64,000 nt of DNA from Sciurus carolinensis. Taxonomy: Eukaryota > Chordata > Mammalia > Rodentia > Sciuridae. How positions within the stretch are numbered: the stretch's first letter is position 1; the number at the start of each line of letters is the position of its first letter. The stretch lies in contig NC_062214.1 in the NCBI RefSeq assembly GCF_902686445.1, positions 90,128,738 to 90,192,737 of the forward strand, read 5' to 3'. The notes under the pieces were generated by a model that searched no databases, was not told where the DNA came from, and was given only the letters and a program-made list of their open reading frames with translations. Positions 44,117 to 55,944 of the stretch are shown one piece after another. Both the position numbers and the translations under genes were made by a program.

Positions 44117-44320
44117 TTCTTCTTCTTCTTCTTCTTCTTTTTTTTTTTGGTATTGGGACTTGAACACATTGGCACTTCACTAAGCCACATCCCTAGCCCT
44201 AGGTCTTGATAAGTTGCTTAGGGAGTTGCTAAATTGCTGAGGCTGGCCTCCAACTTGTGATCCTCCTGCCTAAGTCTCCCAAATCACTGGGATTACAGGC
44301 ATGTAATATGGTGCCTGGCA
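44117..44320 (-). mobile_element. B1-dID SINE with a (TTC)n tail
   Basis: Seven or so TTC units and a T-run, GGTATTGGGACTTGAACAC and a B1 half ending GGTGCCTGGCA. Confidence 0.88.
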
Positions 44321-44501
44321 TTTTTTTTTGCAGTACTAGGGACTAAACCAAGGGACTCTACCACTGAGCTATGTCCTTGCCCTCCTTCTTTTATCTTGAG
44401 ACAGTCTTGCTAAGTTTCTCAGGCTGGTTTTGAACTTTTGGTCCTCATATCTAAGTCTCCCAAGTAGCGAGATTTACAGGTGTGTGCTATTGCACTTGGC
44501 T
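44321..44501 (-). mobile_element. B1-dID SINE, abutting the previous one
   Basis: GCAGTACTAGGGACTAAACC, CCACTGAGCTATGTCC and GTGTGCTATTGCACTTGGC. Confidence 0.85.
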
Positions 44502-45145
44502 CTTCATATATATTCTTAAAAATACATACTATGCATATTATTATTTTGATTTGTATTTAAATTTACTAAATAAGTATTATGTTATAGATCTCATTCAACT
44601 TTGCATTATTTTAAAGAACAATCCATATTGCTATATTTTTTCTAGCCCACGGGGTTGTTATAATGTCTATACTTACTTAATAATTAATATTTAATGAATT
44701 CTTATCAGTAGGGAATATGGAAATACACAGAAAAGACATGATCCCAATCTATTCTTACAATTTAGTTGGAATAAACACACAGACAACATACTCTCATGTA
44801 GATAAGGAAGAAAGTAAAGCTTGGCTGAATAGCTGAGTGACATTATAACATAGTAAAAAAAAAGAATGTGATGTCTAAATCTAAATGAATTGACGTGAAG
44901 TTGTAAAACAGTACTGTAAATATTTCTAGACTTTCCTCTAGATAAAGCCAAAGTAGCCATATCATCATCTATAAGTAAAGTTTCCTTTAACATTTAAAAG
45001 GAAGAGGTAATTTATAACTCATTAGCACCCTGATGGCTCTGCTACCAGTTTTATAGCCCTTTGGCTCCCAGTCTAGGAGAGTGTGAAATTCTTAACATCA
45101 TTAAGAAATTAAAACCACAGATAATGCAAACCTTAGTAACTTCTT

Positions 45146-45276
45146 TTTTTTTAATTTTTTTTTAGTTGTTGATGAACCTTTATTTTATTTATTTATTTAT
45201 GTGTGGTGCTGACAATAAAACCCAGGGCCTCACAGATGCCAGGCCAGCATTCTACCACTAAGCCACAATCCCAGCC
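45146..45276 (-). mobile_element. Long-tail ID SINE
   Basis: T-run, TTTAGTTGTTGATGAACC, (TTTA)n and an ID core. Its left flank CCTTAGTAACTTCTT (45131-45145) recurs three times on the right. Confidence 0.9.
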
Positions 45277-45335
45277 CCTTAGTAACTTCTTACCAGCCCC
45301 TTAGTAACTTCTTACCAGCTCCTTAGTAACTTCTT
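45277..45335. repeat. 22-bp tandem repeat, about 2.7 copies
   Basis: CCTTAGTAACTTCTT starts at 45277, 45299 and 45321, each of the first two followed by ACCAGC(C/T)-type spacer. Confidence 0.95.
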
Positions 45336-45566
45336 AATTACAAAGAGCTACTAAGTCAAAGCAATATTCTACTTCTATGTGTTTAAGAGTAGGGAAGTGG
45401 GATTGAATAAATTTGACTCTTGCTTCCAGAAAGTTTATAATTTAGAATGTAGTAAAGGAGAAAAACTCTCAAGAGCAATGATTACTACTACTAATCCATA
45501 AGATCACAGGATGCATAGGGTAGAGAATGAAGAATATTCTAACCAGCCTAAGGAAATAAGGGTTTT

Positions 45567-45685
45567 TTGTTTTGTTTTGTTTTGTTTTGTTTTGTTTTGT
45601 TTTGTTTTGCTTTGCTGGGGATTGAACCCAGGGCCTTGTGCATGCGAGGCAAGCACTCTACCAACTGAGCTATATCCCCAGCCCC
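45567..45685 (-). mobile_element. ID SINE with a (GTTTT)n tail
   Basis: About eight GTTTT units, then GCTGGGGATTGAACCCAGG and CCAACTGAGCTATATCCCC. Target duplication GAAATAAGGGTT at 45553 and 45686. Confidence 0.95.
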
Positions 45686-45763
45686 GAAATAAGGGTTCTT
45701 TAAAGACTAATATTAAGTTTTTAAAGACATATTTCAAATAAAATTACATATTGTTGTTTGTAC

Positions 45764-45968
45764 TTTTTTTTTTTTTTTTTTTTTTTTGGTACTGGGTATG
45801 GAACTAGGAGTGCTTAACCAGAGCACATCCCCAGCCCATTTTTTTATGTTTTATTTAGAGACAGAGTCTCACTAAGTACTTAGGGCCTTGCTAAATTGCT
45901 GAGGTTGTTCTCAAACTTGCAGTCCTCCTGCCTCAGCCTCCTGAGTTGCTGGGATTACAGGTGTGCAC
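45764..45968 (-). mobile_element. B1-dID SINE
   Basis: T24-like run, GGTACTGGGTATGGAACTAG and a B1 half ending ACAGGTGTGCACC. Confidence 0.9.
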
Positions 45969-46502
45969 CTACTGTTTATATTTTATAGAAGCTACCCTCA
46001 GCTCTGTTATATTGGGCATCTGGAGCAAGAAGGAAATACAGCTGGATATCCTGTCTAGGAAGAACAAAGTGTATATGCTACACAAACTTGTAGTACTGTA
46101 GTAATACAGTGCAGTGATAGAAAAATGTAAACTGGGGAATGGGGTTGACTTGTTTTTTTAAAAATTTTCTCAATAACTGAACTTCTAGTACACAGAATTG
46201 GAACAACAGTATTTAGAGTAAAGTGAGACAGCTTATCTTATAAGTGAATAGAAACAGAACATTACTACTCCCCAAGAGGGGAGCTATTTACACAAAACTA
46301 CAGCTAGGAGTCTGGACAGCACCTGTGAAAAACCTCTGCCCAGGCCTTTTCCACCAGCTCTCACTTCCTAGAGCAGCCTCCAAGCCTTTAAAAGGTCATC
46401 ATCTTACGTTTTTGCTGTGTCTTTGTGTAGTTGTCTCTCCTGCTCTCCTTTTCTTCCTTGTTTTGGTCTGTTTTCCTTCTTCTCTTTGATTGTTTGTTTA
46501 TG

Positions 46503-46709
46503 TATTTATTTATAGTACTGGGGATTGAACCCTAAAGTCTCACACATGCTAGGTAAACACTGTAGCACTGAGCTACATCCCCAGTCCCCCCATGCTTTTT
46601 TTGTTGTTGTTCTTCTTGAGCCAGGACTGAGACTGGCCTCAAACTTAGAAAATTCCTGCCTCAGCCTCCCACAAAGTTAAGATTGTAGGCATGTGCCCCT
46701 GTATCTGGT
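46503..46709 (-). mobile_element. B1-dID SINE, old
   Basis: GTACTGGGGATTGAACCCTA, GAGCTACATCCCCAGTCC and CATGTGCCCCTGTATCTGG. Confidence 0.85.
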
Positions 46710-47341
46710 TTGCACAGTCCTCTTGACAGCTCTTGCTATAGTCTTTCCCCTCCAAGCCAGTGATGAACTGGCCGGGGAACCCCACATTGAAGAGGAGCTA
46801 AAGCAGTGGCTCACTGTTCCTGTCTAAAAGGAACAGGTACCTTTTGCAATAACCTGGTTTCCTAGTTTAAAATAATCAGGTTGAAGAAGAGCTGCTATCT
46901 GTTCTTATATTAGATACCTAAATAAGATGCAAAGTCAGGCTATGAACACAAATCAGTCTGACTCTAAACTAAAGCCTGCATTTTTAAGGATGCTGCCTCG
47001 CAAGATGAGAATATACTTTTTTGGTTCTTCGAAGTTCATAATTCCAAGTGTAAAACATTAAAGATTCTATGTACCGCACTTAGAGAAAAAATTGTGGACA
47101 AGAGTGAAAGATATCAACATGTATATTTTTGTCTGAAAAGCAGGTTATTGATTTTGCTTGACTGCCCTCTACCAAAAAAGAGAAGCAGCAATAAAACTTC
47201 AGACTAATGGAGGCAGAGATAGGTGGACAAGAGAAATGTCAGTGAGCAAAAGCAGCAAAAAGATAGAAAGCAGAAATGGAGTAGGGGGTCAGAAACTCAA
47301 GTTCAAAGCTGCCAAGTTATTATTGTAAAATAATGTGACCA

Positions 47342-47530
47342 AGTAATACCAGTGACTTAGGAGGCTCAGACAGGAGGAACGCAAGTTCAGGTTAGCCTCA
47401 GCAATTTAGGGAGATCTTGTCTCAAAATAAAGACTAAAAAAAAGGCTGGGCATATAGCTTAGTGGTAGAGTACCCCTGAATTCAGTTCAATCCCTAGTAG
47501 TACCAAAAAAAAAAAAAAAAAAAAAAAAAG
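47342..47530 (+). mobile_element. B1-dID SINE, 5' truncated
   Basis: TAATACCAGTGACTTAGGAG, AAAGGCTGGGCATATAGC and an A28-like tail. Confidence 0.88.
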
Positions 47531-48194
47531 GATAATATGAAAATTAGAATAGTAATTATCTCTGGTTGCTATATTATTTTCTTCTTTGTGATTTGTGATG
47601 TCTTCTTTTTCTTTGTTTTCCAAGGTTTTAACAATAAGAAGTTTTTACTTAAAAAAAAAAAACACTATTGTTTCCAAAACTTTTTTATCTCCTAAAACAA
47701 ATTCTGTAGCCATAAGCAATAACTTCCTCTGCTCTCTAGCCCCTAGTATTTTATCTACTTTTTATGTAAATTCACCCATTCTAAGTACCTCAAATAAGTG
47801 GAAAATTAGAATGCTTGGCTTTTTGTGACTGGTTTATTTCACTTAGCATTTGTTTTCCAGGTTAACCATACTATAACATGTATCAGAACTTCGTTTCTTT
47901 TTTATTGCTGAAAAATATTCCATTGTATGTTTATCCATTCATCTGGTGATGGACACTTGGATTGTTTCTAACTTTTGGCTGTTGTGAATAATATTGCTAT
48001 GAAGATTCATATAAAATTTTTTGAATTGCTAGATCATAGGTTACTCATATGTTTAACTTTTTAAAGAATTGACAAAATTGTTTTTCATTATGGCCCCACC
48101 ATTTTATACTTGAACTGGAATTCTGTAAGAGTTCTGAGTTTTCCACCTCCTCCCCAACAATTTATTTTCCATTTTAAAAAAATACAGGGCTGAA

Positions 48195-48390
48195 GTCAGG
48201 CGTGGTGGCATACACCTGTAATCCCAGCTACTTGGGAGGCTGAAGCAGGAGGATTCCAAGTTCCAAACCAGACTTAGCAGCTTAATAAGACCCTAACCAA
48301 CTTAGTGAGACCCTGTCTCAAAATTTAAAAAAAGGGCTGGGGGTGTGGCTCAACAGTTAAATGCCCCTGGGTTCAATTCCTGGTACCAAA
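48195..48390 (+). mobile_element. B1-dID SINE
   Basis: GTCAGGCGTGGTGGCATAC, CCTGTAATCCCAGCTACTTG and GGGTTCAATTCCTGGTACC. Confidence 0.92.
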
Positions 48391-48412
48391 ACAACCATCA
48401 CCAACACTACCC

Positions 48413-48515
48413 AGAGCTGGGGGTGTAGCTAAGTGGTTGAGCACTTGCCTAGTAAGTTTTAAGGCCCTGGGTTCAATCCCTACTACTGCAAAAAGAAACA
48501 ACAATAACAACAAAA
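48413..48515 (+). mobile_element. ID SINE
   Basis: GAGCTGGGGGTGTAGCTAAG, GGCCCTGGGTTCAATCCC and an AACAACAAT-type tail. Confidence 0.9.
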
Positions 48516-48747
48516 AGTTCATTTTAGTAGGTGGTTTTAATCCCTTATGATTAATGGTGCCGAGCATCTTTTTAATGTGTTTACATGGCCAGTGTTTACT
48601 GGCCACGTATATATCTTCTGTGGCAAAAAGTCTACTCAAGTCCTTTTCCCATTTTTGAACTGTGTTGTTTTTGTTGAATTGTAATTATACATTCTGGATA
48701 TTAATTCCTTATTACATATATGATTTGCAAATATTTTCTTCCATTCT

Positions 48748-48841
48748 TTTTTTTTTTTCTTTTTTGTGGTACTGGGGATCGAACTCAGGGCCTTGTGCTT
48801 GCGAGGCAAGCACTCTACCAGCTGAGCTATCTCCCCAGCCC
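48748..48841 (-). mobile_element. ID SINE, young
   Basis: Near-consensus reverse ID. Duplication TATTTTCTTCCATTCT at 48732-48747 and 48842-48857. It sits inside the antisense L1. Confidence 0.95.
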
Positions 48842-48910
48842 TATTTTCTTCCATTCTATGGATTGTCTTTTCTCTCTTGATAGTGTCCTTTGAGGAGTGA
48901 AAACTATTAA

Positions 48911-49078
48911 TTTTTTTTTTTTTTTGGTACTGGGGATCAAATTCAAGGACACTTTGCCACTGAGTACATCCCTTATTTAAACAGGGTCTGCACACGCTGG
49001 CCTTGAACTTATGATTCTCCTGCCTCATCCTCTCAGGTCATTGAGACTACAGAGCACGTACCACTCTACCCAGCTCAA
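48911..49078 (-). mobile_element. B1-dID SINE, shortened
   Basis: GGTACTGGGGATCAAATTC, GCCACTGAGTACATCCC and GTACCACTCTACCCAGC. Confidence 0.85.
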
Positions 49079-49174
49079 AACAGTTTAACACAGTGGCTAA
49101 CAAAGTCTGTTTTAAGTATTCACATTCCTTCTCTTACTGGACTGTAACCTAGTAGAGATCAAAATATGCATAAT

Positions 49175-49395
49175 GAGCCATGTGTGGTGGCCCATACCTG
49201 TAATCCTAGAAACTCGAGGCTGAGGCAGAAGGATCACAAGTTCAAGGCCAGCCTCTACAACTTAACTCTTGGCAACTTAGCAAGACCCTGCCTCAAAATA
49301 AAAAGTAAAATGTACTGGGGATGTAATTAATTTAGTGGTAAAGCACTCCTGGGTTTAATCCCTAGCACCAAAAAAAAAAAAAAGAAAGAAAGAAA
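49175..49395 (+). mobile_element. B1-dID SINE
   Basis: AGCCATGTGTGGTGGCCC, TGTACTGGGGATGTAATT and a (GAAA)n-containing tail. Confidence 0.9.
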
Positions 49396-49454
49396 GAAAA
49401 TTTTAATGATAAAAAAAAAAAAAGAAAGAAAGAAAGAAAGAAAATTTTAATGAT
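49370..49454. repeat. Tandem duplication of a SINE tail with flank
   Basis: Two units of 41 and 44 bases, each an A-run, (GAAA)n and TTTTAATGAT. The second has one more GAAA. Confidence 0.93.
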
Positions 49455-49765
49455 AATGAAAACAAAGCTTGATCCTACAGGATCAAGACTATATCCATTC
49501 TGCTTACCATCCTACAGATGGTGTTGCAGGGCATTTGGCATTTATACAGTATCTACTTTGAACCAAAAAGTAAAAAGCAAAAAACAAAAGAAAACAAACA
49601 AACAAAACTTAGGCAGAGTTCTTTGACACCAAACCGTTTTATACATTTTATGCAGTTTACAATTGACCTCTAAGACCTACATCTCAAGTCAGAAACTTTG
49701 GTAAGGGGATTTATTCCTAGGTATATAAACACCAGATCCATTATGTGTTATAAAATACCCATTTC

Positions 49766-49771
49766 TTTTTC

Positions 49772-49803
<32 letters not shown>

Positions 49804-50003
49804 ACTAGGGATTGAACTCACAGGCATTTAACCACTGAGCCACACCCCCAGCCCTTTAAAAATTTTTTTTTTAAATTTGAGACAGGGTCTTGCTAAGCTG
49901 CTTAGGGCCTTGCTAAGTTGCTGAGACTGGCTTTGAACTTTCGATCCTCCTGGTCAGCTTCCTGAGTCACTGGGATTACAGGTGTGTGCCACCACGCTTG
50001 GCC
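49766..50003 (-). mobile_element. B1-dID SINE with a (TTC)n tail
   Basis: About eight TTC units and a T-run, GTACTAGGGATTGAACTC, and a B1 half ending CACCACGCTTGGCC. Confidence 0.92.
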
Positions 50004-50821
50004 TTTTTCTTCTTTTTTAAAAAAGCTTTTTTACCTCAGAAAATGTTTCCTTGAAAGTTGTATTTCCTTAGCTCGGTGAGAGAAATAAAAAGTGCTAAGC
50101 CTAATGTCCAGTGCTAATGTGAGTGGGAACCATAAACATTAATGATCGTTGCTGCTCTAATCTCTTTTAGAAAGATGTTGTCATTTGTATTTTTCTCTTT
50201 GCTTTTCTAGTACTCTTTACTCTCTCCATATCTCTTATAATGGCCAATGGTCCTTCTAGCCATCACTAAATGATCAAAAACCTGTTAAGATTCTTTATAT
50301 TCCCAATTTCTTTCTAAAGGAGAACAACAGACATGTTTGTCTACTGATGTTAGGAGCTGGAGCAAAAAGGAGGATACAGCTGCAACAAATTCCATTTGCT
50401 CCATACCCTCTCAATATGAGTTTCAGGTTTTCCAGTCCTCTTTAGAGACAGAGGTGGAAGAAGAGATCAGATGAAAGTCAGTCATTAATAGTTTCTGGAA
50501 ACCTATAATTATAACTGCATCTTGACTTAAAGCAAGTAATGCTGCAAAAAACTGGCTAGAAGTGAGAGAGGAGGGTGACTTGCAAAGAGAATGCCTGTGA
50601 GGAAGGCTTGTTTAAACTCTGGGTACTATTACCTCTGCAAAAGCCCAACTGGGGATGTTGGACTTGTTTTACTTTCCATAGCTAATCTCCAGCATGTTAC
50701 TGTCTAATATTTAACCTTGACATGATTAGAGAATATACAGATTTCCAGGTACTATTTAATACAGGACAACAGTTCCAACCAGAGATGTAGGGACAGGGTA
50801 AGTATAATGAGAAATTCATGT

Positions 50822-50958
50822 GCTAGGGTTGTAGCTCAGTGATAGAGTGCTTGCCTAATATGTGTGAAGCACTGTGTTTGATCCTCAGCACCAAATAAAA
50901 AATAAATAAATAAAATAAAGGTATTGTGTCCATCTACAACTAAAAATATTTTTAAAAA
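50822..50958 (+). mobile_element. Long-tail ID SINE
   Basis: GCTAGGGTTGTAGCTCAGTG, TTTGATCCTCAGCACC and the tail GGTATTGTGTCCATCTACAA. Confidence 0.93.
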
Positions 50959-51486
50959 TTAGAAATTCACAAGAGTGAGTAGCCTTCAGAAATGAAGAGA
51001 CTAGAAAAACTAGGACCATCTGTGGCTCTGGCTCATGAACTAGATACGATTTTTTCTTAAATTATGGACATGGTTATTATCTGAGAACTATTCATTTTTT
51101 ACAGATTTGCTATGGGGTAATATCTGAAACTGGTAAAAATGGCCATACTTCAGGGAAAACTCTAGTTTCAAATTTATCAACTGCAATGAAAATTATGAGA
51201 TTTCTGCCATACTCTAAATTCTTTAAGACCTGCCAAATCTTATGCAGGCACAACCTCAAATCAACTTAACAGTAACATCTCTAGATTTTTAACCCTATTT
51301 ATCCTAGCAAACCTTATTCATCTTCAAGTCATGGATCTAAGACCAGAAACCTGAAGGCAAAAAAGTGGTTATCATTCCTTTAGAGAGAGTACTTCCCAAG
51401 AGAGCCTTTGCTATGCATCCTTTATTAACATTATAAATATAAATTTCTGAGATGATGGGATAGTCTTCCACAGAAATGTCTGAAGC

Positions 51487-51702
51487 TGCCATGCACAGTG
51501 GTGCATCTGTATAATCCCAGCAATTTGGGAGGATGAGGCAGGAGGAGCTCACATTTGAGGCCAGCCTGGATAATTTTGGTGAGAGGCTGTCTCAATGAAT
51601 GAATGAATGAATGAATGAATGAATAAATAAATAAATGCCTGGGGATACAGCTCAGGGGCAAAGCACCATTGGGGTTTAATTCCTGTTCTAAAACAAACCA
51701 GA
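51487..51702 (+). mobile_element. B1-dID SINE with an internal (GAAT)n
   Basis: GCCATGCACAGTGGTGC, then GAAT/AAAT repeats at 51594-51636 where the two halves join, then GCCTGGGGATACAGCTC. Flanks share AGAAATGT. Confidence 0.9.
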
Positions 51703-51734
51703 AATGTTTAAAGTCTATGGAGGAGCTATGATGT

Positions 51735-51900
51735 TTTGCAACAGAATGGAAACACCTGGAGATTCATTAAAAAAACAAACAAAACAAAAAAACCCACAGA
51801 AATTCTGGTATAATTTAATGGAGTCAAACCTGGGCATAATTTTAAAATCCCTGCCTCAACATTCTAATGTGTAGCAAAATTCAGGAACACTGACAGGGAA
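51735..51900 (+). mobile_element. MER5-like hAT remnant
   Basis: ACACCTGGAGATTCATTAAA, CTGGGCATAATTTTAAAAT and CATTCTAATGTGTAGC match the MER5 layout. Confidence 0.55.
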
Positions 51901-52134
51901 AATGATGTCTTCAAATTATTCTGCTTTCAAGTCTGGGACTGATAAGAAATAATCCCTCAGCCCTTGTTTTTAGGATCTTCCGGGATTGAATGAGCCAAAG
52001 AAAGCACAAAGGTACCAACATTCATCCTGGAATCATTTTTACAGGAGCATGGTATTATCTCTCCACAGAATTCAGACAAAAGAAAGTAGCCAGTTGAAAC
52101 CATTATCAAGTAAAGTACCAATCTGGGGAGTGGT

Positions 52135-52138
<4 letters not shown>

Positions 52139-52165
<27 letters not shown>
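52139..52165. repeat. (TG)n microsatellite
   Basis: Thirteen TG units adjacent to a reverse SINE tail. Confidence 0.95.
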
Positions 52166-52167
<2 letters not shown>

Positions 52168-52168
<1 letters not shown>

Positions 52169-52262
52169 TGGTACTGGGGATTGAATTTAAGGGCACTTTA
52201 ACAATCCTCCTCCTCAGCCTTCAGAGTTGTTGGGATCACAGGTATGTGTCACCATGCCTAGC
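52168..52262 (-). mobile_element. B1-dID SINE with internal deletion
   Basis: GGTACTGGGGATTGAATTTA is joined directly to ATCCTCCTCCTCAGCC; the middle is lost. Confidence 0.85.
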
Positions 52263-53104
52263 TAGATCTGGCACTATAAGCAGGAAAAGAACTCTTACAG
52301 GTGTAGAGAAGTAAGGCCAAAGTGCAACCTCCATCAAATGTAAACTACTCCATCCTCAGACTGTGGGGAAGAGGGAGGCTGCAAAGGAATGCTCAAGATC
52401 TGATACAATTCCTCCTCCCATTACAAGTTCTTGGACCATGTAAACTAAAAAAGTGTAATAAAGTCTGGTTCACTACACACTTAAGTGGTTCATCCTCCCT
52501 TTCCTCTTGCTGAGGTAACCACATACTGTAGCCATGGGTGGAGGAGGCAGTTCAGCAAGGTCATCGTGTCCAGCTGGAATACTGGTCTGAAAATCACTAG
52601 AAATAAGAAGGTTCATATCCTCAGTTTTGAGGAAATACCTCCCAGGTTGAGATGGAACCACAATGTCCACAGCTTTACTATTTTATGACCTAGTAGGAAG
52701 ACCGAGGGATAACAAAATGGCTAAGGCTAGCTAGGCACTTTTTCTTTCTAGCCTTCCTCAGCCACTGGCCTCAAAAGTGCAGTCTATTTTCATTTTTGGA
52801 AATCTCTACTTGGTAGTTTCAGGGTTTGTTAATAGAACAGAACTGAAGCTTGTGGCTCTCAAGGAAGGGGAAATAGTAATGCAGAGAGAGTGGAACCCAA
52901 TAATAGTTGGAGGTCTGAGGATAAATGATCTTTTGCCCCGACTGGCTTTGTGGGAAGCAGTGGCTTTCATTATTTGCACAGTTCTAGATATCTTTCCTTT
53001 CTCCAAATTGTGACATTTATTCTGAAATTTTCAATTTTCATTGGTTCCTATTATGGGTTGTGTCCATTGCTGTCCTCTCACCGCTCCCCTGTGTGTATGT
53101 GTCT

Positions 53105-53174
53105 TTTTTTTTTTTTTTTGTGGTGCTGGGGATTGAACCCAGGGCCTCCCAACTGAGCTATATCCCCAGCCCCA
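53105..53174 (-). mobile_element. ID SINE with internal deletion
   Basis: GTGGTGCTGGGGATTGAACC and GGGCCTCCCAACTGAGC; the anticodon-like arm is missing. Confidence 0.88.
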
Positions 53175-53294
53175 GAATGTAATCTTATTTAGAAATAGGG
53201 TCTTTATAGAGGCAATCAATTAAAATAAGATCATCTGGATCTGTCCTAATCCAATATGTTTAGTGTTCTTATAAATAAAAGGGTGACATTTCAA

Positions 53295-53469
53295 ATGGGT
53301 GTGGTGGCACACACCTGGAATTCCAGTGACTTGAGAAGCTGATGCATGAGGATCGTAAATTCAAGGTTAACCTGGGCAATTCAGAGAGACCCTATCTCAA
53401 AATACAAAATAAAAAGGGCTTGGGATATAGCTCAATGGTAGAGCACCCCTGGGTTCAATCCCTAGGACC
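53295..53469 (+). mobile_element. B1-dID SINE
   Basis: TGGGTGTGGTGGCACACACC, AAAGGGCTTGGGATATAGC and GGTTCAATCCCTAGGACC. Confidence 0.9.
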
Positions 53470-53899
53470 ATTCCACACTCCTGGGTGTGTGGAATTTGGA
53501 CACTGACAGCTATGTAACCAAGTGATGCATCTACAGGCCATGGAGCATAATGAATTACCAGCAAACATCAGAAGCAAGGAATATTTCTCCTGAGATATGA
53601 AAGAGAAAGAGGTGGCCCTGTAAACACCTTGATTTCAGAGTTTTAGCTTCCAGAACTGAGAGATAATCAATTTCTGTGGTTTTAGGCAGTCACCTTCTGG
53701 TACTTAGTTACAGCAGTTCTCGGAGACTAATATAATCCCAAATGCAGACCTAGTATTGATTAAATCACTCAACTTTTTATCTTAACTAGCCTCACTGCTA
53801 GGTTGCAGTCTAGGTCAGTGGTTCTCAAGTAAGGTAGATAGAGAATAGTGGTGGTGGCAGCAAACCAACTTCCTCTCTCTCTTCCTTATTTCCTTCCTT

Positions 53900-53960
53900 C
53901 CTACCAAGGGCCCTGTGCATGCTCAACAACTGCTCTACCACTGAGCTACATCCCGAGCCC
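53900..53960 (-). mobile_element. ID fragment
   Basis: AAGGGCCCTGTGCATGCTC and CTACCACTGAGCTACATCCC. Confidence 0.7.
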
Positions 53961-54671
53961 ATAAACCGTAATTTCTTGGGGATTTTTTTCACAGTAAACA
54001 TGCCCAAGCTCTGTTGACTCAGATTATGAGGAGTGGGGAAGAGCTAACATATATTTTAAATAGCACTAAGTGCTATCAGTAAGTTGCTCTGATCTTCCCT
54101 CCCCCCAAACTTTCTCCTACTTAACACTAATTTAAGTAAAAGAATAAACTTTGATTCTAAAAATCTATAGTTTCAATGTAACCTTAATCAAAATCTTAGC
54201 ATGACTTTTTCATAAAAAAATTCACAAGCCAATCCTACAATTTTTATGGAAATGCAAAAAGCCAAGCATAGTATGGCAATCTTAAGGAAGTACAACAAAG
54301 CTGGAGGACTTACACTACTAGATATCAAGATTTATAAAGCTGTAGAGTTAAGACAATGTAGTATTGACAGAATATGCAAAAGAATTAAAGGAACAGAAGA
54401 AAATTAAAAAATAAACCCACACATGTCCCTGATTGACAGATATGATTGCTGTGAAGTGAGGGAAAGGATGGTCTTTTCAATAAGATGCTGCACAAATTAA
54501 ATATTCACATGAAAATAAAAAATCTTGACTCAAGTTACATCCTAATCAAAAATCAAATCCAGATATACTATAGATCTAAATATAAAAGGAAAAACAAGAT
54601 TCTCAGAAAAAACATAGAAGGATATCTTTATTATCATAGAATAGGTAAAACTTTGTTAAACACAAAACAAG

Positions 54672-54800
54672 GGCTCGGGTTGTGGTTCAGTAGTAGAGCA
54701 CTTGCCTATCATGTGCAAGGCACTGGGTTTGATTTTCAGCACCACACTAAAAAAATAAATAAATAAAATAAAGATATTGTGTCCATCTACAGCTTAAAAG
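54672..54800 (+). mobile_element. Long-tail ID SINE
   Basis: GGGCTCGGGTTGTGGTTCAG, GGCACTGGGTTTGATTTTC and GATATTGTGTCCATCTACAG. Confidence 0.92.
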
Positions 54801-54999
54801 TTAAAAAAAAGAAACAAAAAACAGAACACAAAACTACCAACAATAAAAGAAAACAGAAGACAAACTAGATTATATAAAAATGAAGAACTTCTATTCATGA
54901 AAAGACAGCTTTAAGAGAAAGGTGAGACACAAAAGATATTTATAATACATATATCTGACACAAGACTCATAATCAGAATATAGAAAGATAGGCAACTGC

Positions 55000-55400
55000 T
55001 GGGAGTAATGGCACACACCTGTAATCCCAGTGACTTGGGAGGCTGAGGAAGGACTATTTCAAATTAAAAAAAAATTTTTTAAATGTCTATTTAGATAATT
55101 AACCCACTTTTTTGTTTTAATTTTATTTAGTTGTTGATGGACCTTTATTTTATTCATTTATTTATATGTGGTGCTGAGAATCAAACCCAGTGCCTCACAC
55201 GTGTGGGGCAAGCGCCCTACCACTGAGCCACAACCCCAGCCCAACTATTTCAAATTTGAGGCCAGCCTTGGCAACTTAGTGAGACCCTGTTTCATAAATA
55301 AAAAGCAAAAAGGGCTTAGGGATGTAGCTCAGGGCTAAAGTGCCCCTGAGTTCAATCCCCAGTACACACACACACACACACACATAAAATGAAAATAAAC
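55000..55400 (+). mobile_element. B1-dID SINE split by a reverse ID
   Basis: GCTGGGAGTAATGGCACAC to 55064, then from 55244 CTATTTCAAATTTGAGGCC, an ID half and a (CA)n tail at 55364-55384. Confidence 0.9.
55065..55243 (-). mobile_element. Long-tail ID SINE nested in a B1-dID
   Basis: TTTAGTTGTTGATGGACC, GGTGCTGAGAATCAAACCC, flanked by ACTATTTCAAAT at 55053-55064 and 55244-55255. Confidence 0.93.
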
Positions 55401-55715
55401 AAAGTTAAATACATGGAACAACATAGATGAATCTTGTTAGCTTAATGGTGAGCCAGTTCCAAGATTTAAAAAAAAAGCACACACTATGCAATGTTAAAAA
55501 TGGATTACACTAATCTATGATGTTAAATCTATGATTGGGGAGGGAGGTGTTGTTAAGACTACTGGAAGGGAGGCATGAAAGGGCTTCTGGGGTTCTGACA
55601 ATATTTCTTTATCTAGGTGCTGGTAACATGTGGTGTGTTCACTCTGAAAATTCAATGACTTGTACACTTATGACTCATGAATATATTTATATTATTATTC
55701 AATAAGACCTATTAA

Positions 55716-55942
55716 CAAGCTGTGCTCAGTGGTGCATTCCTGTAATCCCAGCTACTTGGGAGGCTGAGGCAAGATGATCAAAAGTTCAAAGCCAGCCTGG
55801 GCAACTTAATGAGACCCTGTCTCAAAATAAAAAGGGCAGGGGACATAGTTCAATGGTAGAGTGCCGCTGGGTTCAGTCCCTAGTAGGGAAACAAAAAAGA
55901 ACAATAACAATAACAATAACAAAAAAGTAGGAAAAAGAAAAG
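55716..55942 (+). mobile_element. B1-dID SINE
   Basis: AGCTGTGCTCAGTGGTGC, CAGGGGACATAGTTCAATGG and an (AAC/AAT)n tail. Flanks share AAGACCTATTA. Confidence 0.9.
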
Positions 55943-55944
55943 AC

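Larger units (their letters stand above)
47800..48910 (-). mobile_element. Old L1, antisense 3' part, interrupted by SINEs
   Basis: AAAATATTCCATTGTATG, TCTGGTGATGGACACTTGG, TTGGCTGTTGTGAATAATA, ATCTTTTTAATGTGTTTAC and TCAAGTCCTTTTCCCATTT follow antisense L1 in order. Confidence 0.8.
54170..55715 (+). mobile_element. Old L1, sense 3' part, interrupted by SINEs
   Basis: TCAAAATCTTAGCATGACTT, GGAGGACTTACACTACTAG, AAACAAGATTCTCAG-type ORF2 remains and a 3' end with AATGACTTGTACACTTATGA. All frames are broken. Confidence 0.65.

Noticed and set aside
45277..45335. CRISPR-like spaced repeat
   Set aside because: There are three copies only, the spacers are nearly identical, and the host is a mammalian intron; it arose from a SINE target duplication.
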